From NCBI GenBank assembly GCA_910578475.1, contig CAJTRK010000004.1:62001-126000 (forward strand): a DNA stretch of 64,000 bases, given 5' to 3'. The notes under the pieces were generated by a model. It did no database searches. It was not told where the DNA came from and was given only the letters and a program-made list of their open reading frames with translations. Made by a program: the position numbers and the translations under genes. Below, piece after piece: positions 52,202 to 61,186 of the stretch. Every line of letters starts with the position of its first letter. Position 1 is the stretch's first letter. The stretch comes from an uncultured Lachnospiraceae bacterium. Its GTDB lineage: Bacteria > Bacillota > Clostridia > Lachnospirales > Lachnospiraceae.

Positions 52202-53070
52202 AAAAACTGGGAAGAAACGACCCGTGCTGGTGTCAGAGCGGGCGTAAATATAAAAGCTGTCATATGGCGTTTGATGAAAAAATACAGCGGTATGAACTGG
52301 AAGGCCATATGGTTCCGACGCACGACATGCTAAAGACCAAAGAACAGATAGCGGGAATCAAAGAGAGCAGTAAGATTAATATTGCGGTGCTCGATTATGT
52401 GGCGGAAAATATTCGAATCGGCATGTCAACGGAAGAAATAGACCGTCTCGTATATGAGAAAACGACGCAAATGGGAGGAATTCCGGCTTCTCTTGGATAT
52501 GACGGATTTCCCAAAAGCGTCTGTACATCTTTGAATGAGCAGGTCTGTCACGGAATCCCCTCGGAGAAGGATATTTTGAAGAGCGGTGATATCATCAACG
52601 TGGATGCTTCCACGATTTATCATGGTTATTTCTCCGATTCTTCCAGAATGTTCATGCTCGGAGAAGTTGCGCCGGAAACGAAAAAGCTCGTTGAAACAGC
52701 GCGCAGGTGTCTGGACATCGGGCTGGAACAGGTGAAGTCCTGGAATTTTCTGGGAGATATGGCACAGGCTATCAACGATTATGCGAAGTCGAACGGTTAT
52801 TCCATTGTACGGGAAATCGGCGGACACGGCGTCGGGCTGGAATTTCACGAAGAGCCTTTTGTCAGCTATGTGACGAGCCGCGGAACGGAAATGCTGATGG
52901 TTCCGGGCATGGTCTTTACGATTGAACCGATGGTAAATATGGGAAAGGCGGATATCTATATCGATGATGATAACGGATGGGTGGTGTATACCGAAGACGG
53001 GAAGCCTTCCGCGCAATGGGAAATTACCGTGGCCGTTACCGAAGATGGATATGAAATTTTGACATGGTAA
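52198..53070 (+). CDS. map: Methionine aminopeptidase with N-terminal SEC-C zinc motif
   Basis: A 290-residue type I methionine aminopeptidase. Residues 1-25 hold a SEC-C motif (NDPCWC...KSCH, ligands C10, C12, C21, H22) that can bind zinc and contact the ribosome. The peptidase domain follows with CHGIPSEKD, NVDASTIYHGYFSDSS, GGHGVGLEFHEEPF and FTIEPMV, which contain the five metal ligands. It removes the initiator methionine from nascent proteins. The overlap with rpe (4 bp) makes it the last gene of this run. Clostridia often have a second copy in the ribosomal cluster, so this is probably a secondary form. Confidence 0.92.
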   Translation: MKKLGRNDPCWCQSGRKYKSCHMAFDEKIQRYELEGHMVPTHDMLKTKEQIAGIKESSKINIAVLDYVAENIRIGMSTEEIDRLVYEKTTQMGGIPASLGYDGFPKSVCTSLNEQVCHGIPSEKDILKSGDIINVDASTIYHGYFSDSSRMFMLGEVAPETKKLVETARRCLDIGLEQVKSWNFLGDMAQAINDYAKSNGYSIVREIGGHGVGLEFHEEPFVSYVTSRGTEMLMVPGMVFTIEPMVNMGKADIYIDDDNGWVVYTEDGKPSAQWEITVAVTEDGYEILTW

Positions 53071-53091
53071 AATATCTTTTGACATCCAAAA

Positions 53092-53131
53092 AGCCGGAAA
53101 ACATCGAATAAAACGGTGCTTTTCCGGTTCT
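53092..53131 (+). terminator. Terminator after map
   Basis: AGCCGGAAAA (53092-53101) pairs with TTTTCCGGTT (53120-53129), with one G-U pair. A T-rich CTTTATTT follows. It closes the transketolase-rpe-map transcript. Confidence 0.8.
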
Positions 53132-53309
53132 TTATTTATGAAAATTTGTGAATTTTTCCGATATTGCATTTGGAAAATAATTCTGATATCGTACATTTAC
53201 AATCTTTTGAATCATACATATCTGAGCTCAAAGTAATTCGGCGATTCGCCATGATTCCAATCGATTTTATGCAAAAACAAAACAGACAAAGGAAGGAGTA
53301 TGTATTTTT

Positions 53310-54212
53310 ATGAAAGAATTTATGACAAAAGTGTCAGATTATATCAGCGAGAGAAGGAACGACCCCGAAAGAAACGGTAGTTTTGTAATTTTGTGTGCGC
53401 TTGGTATGGTGATTGCCGTCAGCATTATTCTGTGTCTTTTGCTGCTCTGGCAGAAAAATGTGAACGGAGAACAGAAGATGAAGGCGGAGACAGTTACGGA
53501 AACGCCGGAAATGATGCTTGCCGGAAATCCGGTGGAAGAAGAGCTGAAACAGCAATATCTGATGGATATCGAATATTTTGGGGACAAAATAAAAGAACTG
53601 TCCGAATCCATGACAAGAATCCAGGAAACATTGGAAACAACTGTTACGGCGCAGGAGGGCGAAAACGTTCTGTTAAAAGAGAAGGTGGAAGAAATCACAG
53701 GCAGTATTTCCGACCTGCTTACGAAACTGCAAAATACAGAGAAAACAATATATGACCTGAATGATTTGATAAATGTAATGGATGCGGAAACGGTTCCTGC
53801 AATTCAGAAACAGATTGTTGAAATCGAGAAGCAAATCGGAGAGGTCGGAACGGATATTTCGGCAATCTATAACAAAATTGACGCGCTTGAGACTACGGAT
53901 AAAGAACTGAAAATCAAAATCAGAGAAATTCAGGGCGCTTTAAAAACCTCGATTGAGCAGAATATATCCGATATTACAAACCGTTTTGAGGGCATGAATG
54001 CACAGATACAGCAGATGGTAACACAACTTGAAGACGCCTGCAGGCAGATTGACGATACAAAAAAGCAACTGGGCGATACGCAGGGACAGGTAGAAGATAC
54101 AAAGAAGCAATTAGGAGATACCCAGGAACGAATACGGGAAATCAATACACAAATGCTGCGATTCCGCTACGATAATGCAGCCCGTACTTTGTATCTGTAT
54201 GAGAATCAATAA
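53310..54212 (+). CDS. Single-pass membrane protein with long coiled coil, function unknown
   Basis: A 300-residue protein not matched to a known family. Residues ~1-22 are charged and cytoplasmic, a transmembrane helix covers about 24-48, and residues ~70-285 are almost entirely coiled coil. Near the end, two KKQLGDTQ-type units repeat (about residues 250-275), with related IxDxxxxIxxLE patterns earlier. The topology predicts a rod outside the cell or in the wall. It starts after GGAAGGAG and has a 240-bp leader free of other genes. Roles in cell shape or spore coat or division are possible but not shown. Confidence 0.65.
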   Translation: MKEFMTKVSDYISERRNDPERNGSFVILCALGMVIAVSIILCLLLLWQKNVNGEQKMKAETVTETPEMMLAGNPVEEELKQQYLMDIEYFGDKIKELSESMTRIQETLETTVTAQEGENVLLKEKVEEITGSISDLLTKLQNTEKTIYDLNDLINVMDAETVPAIQKQIVEIEKQIGEVGTDISAIYNKIDALETTDKELKIKIREIQGALKTSIEQNISDITNRFEGMNAQIQQMVTQLEDACRQIDDTKKQLGDTQGQVEDTKKQLGDTQERIREINTQMLRFRYDNAARTLYLYENQ

Positions 54213-54249
54213 CTGAAAACGAATAACGAAAAGCGGCAGACATCCTATA

Positions 54250-54298
54250 CGGGAACGGAAAGATTGTGAAACAAAGGATACGAATGCTTCCGTTCCCG
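54250..54298 (+). terminator. Hairpin after the coiled-coil gene
   Basis: CGGGAACGGAA (54250-54260) pairs perfectly with TTCCGTTCCCG (54288-54298) around a 27-nt loop. No T-run follows, so it may protect the transcript end or terminate weakly in either direction. Confidence 0.45.
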
Positions 54299-54360
54299 CT
54301 ATGATGGAGCCTGGCCCTCGGGGCGGTTCTCCTAATTTTCTGAAACAGTGCGAACCGGGA

Positions 54361-54663
54361 TTAGCCGGAGATAGAAGGCAGATTTCCGAGATTGTTATTT
54401 TCGGAACCGTCCGGAAGAGATTTCAAATATTCCGTATCTTTTCTGTGCGCGATTCCGACGCCTCTGATTTCACCGTCTCTTGCAAGCGCGACGCCTTCTT
54501 CTTTGGAGACCGTCGTCCCGTCGGAAAGCTGATAACCGTTAATCCGTCCGCTGCTTTTTACAAGACCTACAATTTCCTTTGCATCGCTTTTGGGCTGTGG
54601 AATGTCGTCCAGTGTATTTCTTGCGAGCGCTTCGCCGAGAGTGTCTTTATCGATATCCTTCAT
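54361..54663 (-). CDS. DUF3892 domain protein
   Basis: A 100-residue small protein. The core AKEIVGLVKSSGRINGYQL followed by DGTTVSKEEGVALARDGEIRG and VGIAHRKDTEYLKSLPD matches the DUF3892 pattern. Its function is unknown, though such proteins are common in Clostridia. The start is supported by GGAGGAA on the reverse strand. The C-terminal ~15 residues are Asn/Gly-rich and look disordered. It stands alone between the coiled-coil gene and a nuclease remnant. Confidence 0.75.
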   Translation of the reverse strand: MKDIDKDTLGEALARNTLDDIPQPKSDAKEIVGLVKSSGRINGYQLSDGTTVSKEEGVALARDGEIRGVGIAHRKDTEYLKSLPDGSENNNLGNLPSISG

Positions 54664-54929
54664 GAATATTCCTCCAATCTGTTCAAAATGCGGTATGAAA
54701 AAATCACGGTAATACGGTTGTGATTTATCCGCAATAAAATCTTCAGTCGAACAGAATTAGTTTGTGCGGAAGAAGAGAAACTATGCCGGAAATATAAGGG
54801 TAAAAAATCAAATATGCGAGTCTGTTATAGCGGACAGACAAAAAGAAATACAGAAAATGAAGATGAAAAACAGATATTTTGGATTCAGCACACAGGAAAA
54901 AATAGATGGGCGTAAAATTAAAAGATTAG

Positions 54930-55415
54930 CAGAAATACCTGTTCATTCCGCTTGACATTTTCCGAAAAAACACGCACAATATAAATGAAATTGAGAAAAG
55001 GGATGCGTGGCTTTATTTATTATCTGACGATAATCCGGATGTTGTGATACGATTGATAGAAAAATATCCGGATTTTCAAAAGATTTATGAAGACGGTTAC
55101 AACATATGCCTGAATGTGGAAAGAGTGATGGAGATGTTTTCGGAAGAACTGTATGAGCTGGACAGGAACACGGTACAATATATGATAGATGAAATGCAGA
55201 ATACCATAGATGAGCAGAAAGATATGATTTATATAAAGGATACGGTTATTGATGGGATGAAGCAGGGCATAAAAGCCACAATCGGCATCATGCGTAAGGT
55301 CGGCACAACAGAAAATGAGATTCGAAATCACCTTATTTCCGATTACCGACTTTCCGAAACACAGGCAGAGGAACTGCTGTCAGCAAATTGCTGTTATCCT
55401 AAATCCCCTGATTGA
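54930..55415 (+). pseudogene. C-terminal remnant of an Rpn / PD-(D/E)XK nuclease family transposase-like gene
   Basis: The frame is open from 54930, after a TAG, to a stop at 55415. It reads IEKRDAWLYLLSDDNPD, then RLIEKYPDFQKIYEDGYN, CLNVERVM, MFSEELYELDRNTVQYMID and a DEMQNTIDEQ coil. This matches the C-terminal tail of Rpn-type recombination-promoting nucleases that are abundant in Lachnospiraceae. The PD-(D/E)XK catalytic domain (about 200 residues) is absent, so this is a decayed remnant. An ATG at 55044 could still start a 123-residue fragment. Confidence 0.7.
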
Positions 55416-55440
55416 CAACATAAAATCTTTGTGATAGGCT
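55412..55440 (+). promoter_or_regulatory. Promoter for the metG T-box leader
   Basis: TTGACA (55412-55417) is consensus and a TGA-TAGGCT extended -10 element ends at 55440 after a 17-bp spacer. Transcription would start near 55447. This is the right place to produce the T-box leader that follows. Confidence 0.65.
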
Positions 55441-55446
55441 AACACT

Positions 55447-55752
55447 ATATCGAAAAAGGCATTGACGAAGAGAGTAAGTATGCGTATTCTTTACAGAGAA
55501 CGTCCCATCGCACATTTGTGCCCGTTATCAACGGCCGCTGAGAGGGACGGAGAGGAAACATACCGAAGATGGCTTCCGAGCAGCGTGTCCGAGCCTTCCT
55601 AAGGGTGAGGATGCGACAGGTTCCGCCTGTTACAGCGGCAGAGTATCTAAAGGTACTTGATGAGGCTATGCTTGTGAAAACATGGCGAAAAGAAGTGGTA
55701 ACACGGTTTACAGCCGTCTTCTTATATGCAAAATATAAGAAGGCGGTTTTTT
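55447..55752 (+). promoter_or_regulatory. T-box leader upstream of metG, with terminator
   Basis: The T-box core GAAGTGGTAACACGG lies at 55692-55706. It is followed by a terminator, GCCGTCTTCTTATAT (55713-55727) with ATATAAGAAGGCGGT (55733-55747), then a T-run to 55752. Upstream, stem-I-like signatures occur (GAAGAGAGTAAGTA, GCTGAGAGGGACGG). A candidate Met specifier ATG is at 55569-55571. T-box RNAs sense uncharged tRNA and allow read-through. Methionyl-tRNA synthetase lies just downstream, so Met-tRNA is the expected ligand. Fine structure was not modelled. Confidence 0.82.
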
Positions 55753-55789
55753 ATCCTATAGGAAATTGCTGTAATCTCAGTAGATGCCG

Positions 55790-55818
55790 AAACGCAGGCT
55801 GCTGAGCCTGCGTTTTTT
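55790..55818 (+). terminator. Second intrinsic terminator between T-box and metG
   Basis: AAACGCAGGCT (55790-55800) pairs perfectly with AGCCTGCGTTT (55805-55815) around a GCTG loop and runs straight into T residues. It looks like a full terminator in front of metG, only 49 bp before the gene. Its position after the T-box terminator is unusual. Confidence 0.85.
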
Positions 55819-55866
55819 ATTCCAATGAAAATTTGCCGGAACCATAAAGAAAGAGGAGGAAGAGAC

Positions 55867-57948
55867 ATGGACAAGGGAAAATACTATATTACAACGGCAA
55901 TTGCGTATACTTCCGGTACGCCGCATATCGGGAACAGTTACGAAATTGTACTGGCGGACAGCATTGCGAGATTTAAAAGAAAGGACGGATACGATGTCTA
56001 TTTTCAGACGGGAACCGACGAGCATGGTCAGAAAATAGAGTTAAAAGCGCAGGAAGCCGGCATTACGCCGAAAGAGTTTGTGGACGGCGTTGCGGGAAAA
56101 ATCCGTTCTATCTGTGATTCTTTGAATACCTCTTATGATAAGTTCGTTCGTACGACCGACGGTTATCATGAAAAGCAGGTGCAGAAAATTTTCAAGAAGC
56201 TGTATGAGCAGGGAGATATTTATAAGGGCGCCTATGAGGGGCTTTACTGTACGCCCTGTGAATCGTTCTGGACGGAATCTCAGCTTGTAGACGGGAAATG
56301 CCCGGATTGCGGAAGGGAAGTCAGACCTGCGAAAGAGGAAGCTTATTTCTTTAAAATGAGCAAATATGCGGATAAACTGATTGCGCATATCAATGCGCAT
56401 CCGGAATTTATTCAGCCGGTATCCCGTAAAAATGAAATGATGAACAACTTTCTGCTTCCGGGATTACAGGATTTGTGCGTTTCCAGAACTTCTTTTAAAT
56501 GGGGCATTCCGGTGGATTTCGATGATAAACATGTGGTCTATGTATGGCTGGACGCGCTGACAAATTACATTACCGGCATCGGTTATGATGCGGAAGGAAA
56601 TTGTTCCGGGCAGTATCAGAAGCTTTGGCCGGCAGACCTGCATTTGATTGGAAAAGACATTATCCGTTTCCATACCATATACTGGCCTGTTTTCCTGATG
56701 GCTTTGGGCGAGCCGCTTCCGAAGCAGATTTTCGGTCATCCGTGGCTTTTACAGGGCGATGGAAAGATGAGCAAATCCAAAGGAAATGTCATTTACGCGG
56801 AAGACCTGATTGGATTTTTCGGCGTGGATGCAGTCCGTTATTTCGTATTGCATGAGATGCCGTTTGAAAACGATGGCATGATAACATGGGACCTGATGGT
56901 GGAGCGTTTCAATTCCGACCTTGCAAATACGCTTGGCAATCTGGTGAACAGAACGATTTCCATGAGCAATAAATATTTCGGCGGCATTGTGGAGAATAAA
57001 CGGGTTGGCGTGGCAGCAGGCGAAGAAGATATAGACGCCGGGCTGTGGAGTGTGCTGGCAGACACTTATAAGCGGGTCAGTGTGAAAATGGAGAGTTTAC
57101 GCGTTGCGGATGCCATCACGGAAGTGTTTGTTCTGTTCAAACGCTGCAATAAGTACATTGACGAGACAATGCCCTGGGCGTTGGCGAAAGACGAGGAGAA
57201 AAAAGACCGTCTTGCTACGGTTTTGTATAATCTGCTGAATGGGATTCTGGCCGGAGCCAGTTTGTTAGAGCCGTTTATGCCTGAGACAGCGGAAAAGATT
57301 GCGGAACAGCTGAACACACAATTAATTGATTTTGCGGTGTTCGAGGAATGTGCGGAAAAGAATGACATGGAGAAGGCAGCGAATCTGTACCCGTCTGGAA
57401 ATCAGGTGACGGACGCGCCGGAGATTTTATTCGTACGCCGTGACCTGAAAGAGGTAATGGAAAAGGTAGAAGCGATGTTTGCGGAAAGAAAAGCGGCTGA
57501 CGGAGCGGCAGCAGACGGGAACGAAAAAGCGGGCGATAAGGCAAAGTGTGGAAATGACGCGGCAGCGGACGGCGGAGCCGGAGAAACAGCATCGGAAGCC
57601 GTCATGGATATCGAACCAAAGGAAACGATTTCTTATGATGATTTCGATAAATGCCAGTTCCAGGTCGGTGAAATTCTGGAGTGTAAGGAAGTTCCGAAAT
57701 CAAAGAAACTGCTCTGTTCCAAAGTGCGCGTCGGTTCTTCCGTAAAGCAGATTTTATCGGGCATCAGGAAGTATTACAGCGCGGAAGAAATGGTCGGTAA
57801 AAAGGTAATGGTTCTGACCAATCTTGCACCGCGGGAAATTGCGGGCATGACGTCGGAAGGAATGCTTCTGTGCGCGGAAGACGCGGAAGGAAATCTTGCG
57901 CTTATGACGCCGGAAAAAGAAATGCCTGCAGGCGCGGAAATCTGTTAA
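55867..57948 (+). CDS. metG: Methionyl-tRNA synthetase
   Basis: A 693-residue class I synthetase. The HIGH motif is seen as TPHIGNSYE, the zinc region as YCTPCESF with CPDCGREV, and the KMSKS loop as DGKMSKSKGN. The C-terminal ~110 residues are an OB-fold tRNA-binding domain (CQFQVGEILECKEVPKSKKL), after an Ala/Gly/Asp-rich linker (about residues 550-585). It charges tRNA-Met. The start at 55867 follows GAGGAGGAAGAG. It is preceded by a T-box leader. The low-complexity linker is longer than usual. Confidence 0.96.
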   Translation: MDKGKYYITTAIAYTSGTPHIGNSYEIVLADSIARFKRKDGYDVYFQTGTDEHGQKIELKAQEAGITPKEFVDGVAGKIRSICDSLNTSYDKFVRTTDGYHEKQVQKIFKKLYEQGDIYKGAYEGLYCTPCESFWTESQLVDGKCPDCGREVRPAKEEAYFFKMSKYADKLIAHINAHPEFIQPVSRKNEMMNNFLLPGLQDLCVSRTSFKWGIPVDFDDKHVVYVWLDALTNYITGIGYDAEGNCSGQYQKLWPADLHLIGKDIIRFHTIYWPVFLMALGEPLPKQIFGHPWLLQGDGKMSKSKGNVIYAEDLIGFFGVDAVRYFVLHEMPFENDGMITWDLMVERFNSDLANTLGNLVNRTISMSNKYFGGIVENKRVGVAAGEEDIDAGLWSVLADTYKRVSVKMESLRVADAITEVFVLFKRCNKYIDETMPWALAKDEEKKDRLATVLYNLLNGILAGASLLEPFMPETAEKIAEQLNTQLIDFAVFEECAEKNDMEKAANLYPSGNQVTDAPEILFVRRDLKEVMEKVEAMFAERKAADGAAADGNEKAGDKAKCGNDAAADGGAGETASEAVMDIEPKETISYDDFDKCQFQVGEILECKEVPKSKKLLCSKVRVGSSVKQILSGIRKYYSAEEMVGKKVMVLTNLAPREIAGMTSEGMLLCAEDAEGNLALMTPEKEMPAGAEIC

Positions 57949-57969
57949 TTCAAATCATCAGAAAGGCAT

Positions 57970-58914
57970 ATGAGCAATATGATACGGAAAGAAGAGTTTT
58001 ATTTTGATTCCAGAGACCGGGAAAGTAAGATACACGCGGTCAAATGGATTCCGGATGTGGAACTTCCGGTCTGCATTTTTCAAATTGTGCATGGCATGGC
58101 GGAGCATATAGAGCGGTATGACGAGTTTGCGGCGTTTCTTGCCCAAAAGGGAATTCTCGTGGTGGGAGACGACCATCTCGGGCATGGAAAGTCCGTACCG
58201 GAAGGCGGCACATACGGTTATTTCTGCAAAGAAGATGCCGCGAGCGTTCTTGTACGCGATGAGCATCGCCTGAAAAAAATCATGCAGGAACAGTATCCGG
58301 GCGTCCCCTATCTGATTTTAGGACACAGCATGGGTTCTTTTATCGTCAGAAATTATCTGTTCAACTATGGAAGCGGCGTGAGCGGGGCGGTAATTGTCGG
58401 AACGGGAATGCAGTCTAAGTTCACGCTCCTGACGGCGCGGACGGTTACGGCAATTCAGAAATTGATTTTCGGTCCGAAGCATGTCGGAAAATTTATTGAT
58501 AAGGCGTCTTTTGGCAAATATAATGAAAGGTTCAGTCCGGCAAGGACGAACGCGGACTGGCTCTCACGGAATGAAGAAAATGTGGACCGCTATCTGGCAG
58601 ACCCGATGTGCGGCTTCGTGTTTACGCTGAATGGCTTTGCTGCATTGTTTCAACTGATTCAGAATTGTTACAGTGCGGAAAAAATAGAAAAAATGCCGAA
58701 GCAGCTGCCGATTCTGCTCCTTTCCGGCGCGGATGACCCGGTCGGAAATTATGGAAAGAGCATAGAGACGGTTTATCAGTCTTATCTGGAGCATGGCATG
58801 CAGAATGTGCAGATGAAATTGTATGAAAAAGACCGTCACGAATTGTTGAATGAGGTGGACAGGGAACAGGTGTATGGAGAGATTTACCGGTGGATATTGC
58901 AGCGCATAGGGTGA
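57970..58914 (+). CDS. Alpha/beta hydrolase, monoacylglycerol lipase / lysophospholipase type
   Basis: A 314-residue serine hydrolase. The nucleophile elbow is LGHSMGSF, the oxyanion region is VHGMAEH near the N-terminus, the acid lies in LLSGADDPVG, and the histidine in DRHELLNE. This build matches the hydrolase_4 group that includes monoacylglycerol lipases. No signal peptide is seen, so it is cytoplasmic. It begins 21 bp after metG and is likely co-transcribed. The physiological lipid is unknown. Confidence 0.85.
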   Translation: MSNMIRKEEFYFDSRDRESKIHAVKWIPDVELPVCIFQIVHGMAEHIERYDEFAAFLAQKGILVVGDDHLGHGKSVPEGGTYGYFCKEDAASVLVRDEHRLKKIMQEQYPGVPYLILGHSMGSFIVRNYLFNYGSGVSGAVIVGTGMQSKFTLLTARTVTAIQKLIFGPKHVGKFIDKASFGKYNERFSPARTNADWLSRNEENVDRYLADPMCGFVFTLNGFAALFQLIQNCYSAEKIEKMPKQLPILLLSGADDPVGNYGKSIETVYQSYLEHGMQNVQMKLYEKDRHELLNEVDREQVYGEIYRWILQRIG

Positions 58915-59001
58915 AACTTGAATACCCGTTGAAAATTTGGTGACAACGCTTTCAGCGACGGCTCCAATATCGCGGCCTGCGGGAAAGGCAAGGTTATTTT
59001 T

Positions 59002-60009
59002 ATGAAAAAAGGGATTGGAAATCCGGTGTGGTTTCGCTTGTTTTTGCGCATTGGCGTTATCAGCGTTATACTGGCAGGTATTTTGTGCATTGCGAATCTG
59101 GCGGGGATGGAAGAAATGAAAGATTTTTTGACTATCACCGCCCGGGCGGCAGAAACGAAAGACACCGTTGTTGTACTCGGCGCGGATTTGTCTGCAGAAC
59201 AACGGGCCGAAGTATTGAATTTAATGGGACTGACCGAGGAAGAACTGGCAAACTGTACGGTACTTTCCATTACGAATGAGATGGAACACGCGTATCTGGA
59301 TGCCTATCTGGACGCTTCCGTCATCGGAACCAAATCTCTGTCCAGCGTGAAAATCACGAAAGCGGCGGAAGGAAGCGGCGTGAAAGTGACAACAAAGAAT
59401 ATCAACTACTGCACGACGGGGATGTATCGGAATGCGCTTTTGACGGCAGGAATGAAAGACACGGATGTGCTGGTCGTCGGTCCGACGCCGATTTCCGGAA
59501 CGGCGGGACTGATAGGCGCGTTGAAGGCCTATGAGGTGATGGCGGGTGAAACGGTATCGGACGCCGTTCTGGATACGGCGCTCGATGAGCTGATTACGAC
59601 AGGAGAGCTGGCGGAGAGCATACAGGGCGGGGACGGCGCGGACGAGGCGGAAGCGCTGATTGCATGGCTGAAAGGCAAAGTCGCAAGCGGTGAGCTGGAC
59701 ATCGGAAACGAAGAAAGCATTCGTGCAGTCATTGCGGAAGGTGAGAAAGCGTTTGACATCAGTCTGACCGAAGCGGATAAGCAGAGGATTATTGAACTGC
59801 TGAAAAAACTGGATTCTGTCGGGTTAAATGCGGATTACCTTCTGGAACAGGCGCAGCAACTGTATGAGAAATATGGTCTGGGAATCGTTGAGAACGCGAA
59901 TGAAGCGATTAACGAGGCGGTTGAAGGCGCGTTGACATCGGCCCTTAAAGGGTTTTTTGAAAATCTGACAAACTCCGTTTCCGAATTTTTCAAAAACTTA
60001 TTTTCCTGA
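59002..60009 (+). CDS. DUF1002 domain secreted or membrane protein (YpuA-like)
   Basis: A 335-residue protein with an N-terminal hydrophobic segment (about residues 12-34) serving as signal or anchor. The DUF1002 core (VVVLGADLSAEQRAEVLNLMG to TPISGTAGLIGALKAYE) covers about residues 50-190. The tail is helical and ends with a short amphipathic stretch. DUF1002 proteins such as Bacillus YpuA are found outside the cytoplasm, and their role is unknown. It lies 87 bp behind the lipase-like gene and starts after AAAGGCAAGG. It is followed by a clear terminator. Confidence 0.78.
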   Translation: MKKGIGNPVWFRLFLRIGVISVILAGILCIANLAGMEEMKDFLTITARAAETKDTVVVLGADLSAEQRAEVLNLMGLTEEELANCTVLSITNEMEHAYLDAYLDASVIGTKSLSSVKITKAAEGSGVKVTTKNINYCTTGMYRNALLTAGMKDTDVLVVGPTPISGTAGLIGALKAYEVMAGETVSDAVLDTALDELITTGELAESIQGGDGADEAEALIAWLKGKVASGELDIGNEESIRAVIAEGEKAFDISLTEADKQRIIELLKKLDSVGLNADYLLEQAQQLYEKYGLGIVENANEAINEAVEGALTSALKGFFENLTNSVSEFFKNLFS

Positions 60010-60044
60010 TAATATGGAGATTTTCATATCAAATCAATTTCACC

Positions 60045-60072
60045 GGGCCGGCAGCGATGCCGGCTCTTTTTT
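60045..60072 (+). terminator. Terminator after the DUF1002 gene
   Basis: GGGCCGGCA (60045-60053) pairs with TGCCGGCTC (60058-60066), with one G-U pair, followed by a T-run to 60072. It ends the metG-lipase-DUF1002 transcript. A second inverted repeat, ATTCTCGG (60083-60090) / CCGAGAAT (60104-60111), follows before the next gene and may be an operator. Confidence 0.82.
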
Positions 60073-60176
60073 CCTTGAAAAGATTCTCGGAAAGTATATT
60101 TTCCCGAGAATGAAAAGCCCCTTTTTTGCTTATAATAATTTATATTTATAGGAAGAAAAGGAGAACATCTGACGAT

Positions 60177-61160
60177 ATGAAAATTGCATTTTTCAGTACA
60201 AAACCTTATGATAAAATCTGGTTTGAGCCAATGGGAAAGGATTATGGATTTGATATTCGTTTTTTTGAAGTGCCGTTTCAGGAAGAGACCATTTATCTTG
60301 CGGCGGGCTATGATGCCGTCTGCATTTTCGTGAACGATTATGTTTCGGCGGAAATGATTGATAAGTTATATGAAATGAAAGTAAAAGCAATTCTGCTACG
60401 CAGCGCCGGATTTAACCATGTGGATGTCAAGGCGGCGGAAGACAAAATTACGATTCTCCGGGTTCCGAGCTATTCTCCGGAGGGGGTTGCGGAGTTCGCA
60501 ATGGGAATGCTGTTGACGGTGAACCGTCACATTCACAGGGCATATAGCAGAACAAGAGACTTCAACATGAGTCTGAACGGACTGATGGGAGTCGATTTGT
60601 ACCATAAGACGGCGGGCATCGTCGGAACAGGTAAAATCGGGCAGGCGATGATAAGACTTTGCAACGGTTTCGGCATGCAGGTATTGGCTTATGACCCTTA
60701 CCCGAATACGAAGCTGGAAGTCGATTATGTGGAGCCGCAGGAACTGTTCGAAAAATCTGACGTCATTTCGCTGCATTGTCCGTTGACTACCGGGACAAAG
60801 CATATTATTAACGCGGATTCCATCGGGCGCATGAAAGACGGTGTGTATCTGATAAATACCTCGAGGGGCAGCCTGATAGATACGGATGCGCTGATAGACG
60901 GACTGGTCGAAGGAAAGTTCGGCGGAGTCGGTCTGGACGTGTACGAAGAGGAGGAAGGTATTTTTTACGAGGACCGTTCCAACGAAATCATTCATGACGA
61001 AAAACTGGCGAGACTTCTGACTTTTCCGAATGTGCTGATTACTTCCCATATGGGATTCTTTACGAAAGAGGCGATGCAGGCGATTGCGGTGGAAACACTG
61101 GAAAATGCTTATGCGTTGGAAAATGGACTACCGCTTGTAAATCGAACTGAAATACGCTAG
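60177..61160 (+). CDS. D-2-hydroxyacid dehydrogenase, D-lactate dehydrogenase-like
   Basis: A 327-residue NAD-dependent enzyme. The nucleotide-binding GIVGTGKIGQAM (GxGxxG) lies near residues 148-159. Catalytic Arg is in INTSRGSLID, Glu in LDVYEEEEG and His in ITSHMGFFT. LRSAGFNHVD near the N-terminus is typical of LdhA-type D-lactate dehydrogenases. It would reduce pyruvate to D-lactate, regenerating NAD in fermentation. The start at 60177 is supported by AAAAGGAG 13 nt upstream. A longer frame from 60126 has no site. It precedes a GNAT gene by 26 bp. Confidence 0.86.
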   Translation: MKIAFFSTKPYDKIWFEPMGKDYGFDIRFFEVPFQEETIYLAAGYDAVCIFVNDYVSAEMIDKLYEMKVKAILLRSAGFNHVDVKAAEDKITILRVPSYSPEGVAEFAMGMLLTVNRHIHRAYSRTRDFNMSLNGLMGVDLYHKTAGIVGTGKIGQAMIRLCNGFGMQVLAYDPYPNTKLEVDYVEPQELFEKSDVISLHCPLTTGTKHIINADSIGRMKDGVYLINTSRGSLIDTDALIDGLVEGKFGGVGLDVYEEEEGIFYEDRSNEIIHDEKLARLLTFPNVLITSHMGFFTKEAMQAIAVETLENAYALENGLPLVNRTEIR

Positions 61161-61186
61161 AATAGAATACAGAAAGAAGGGAGCGT

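Noticed and set aside
54301..54723. 140-residue plus-strand ORF opposite the DUF3892 gene
   Set aside because: The reverse strand carries a recognisable DUF3892 protein with a good ribosome site, so the plus-strand frame is a shadow.
54764..54955. 63-residue plus-strand ORF before the Rpn remnant
   Set aside because: It is short, in a different frame from the remnant, and shows no family features or clear ribosome site.
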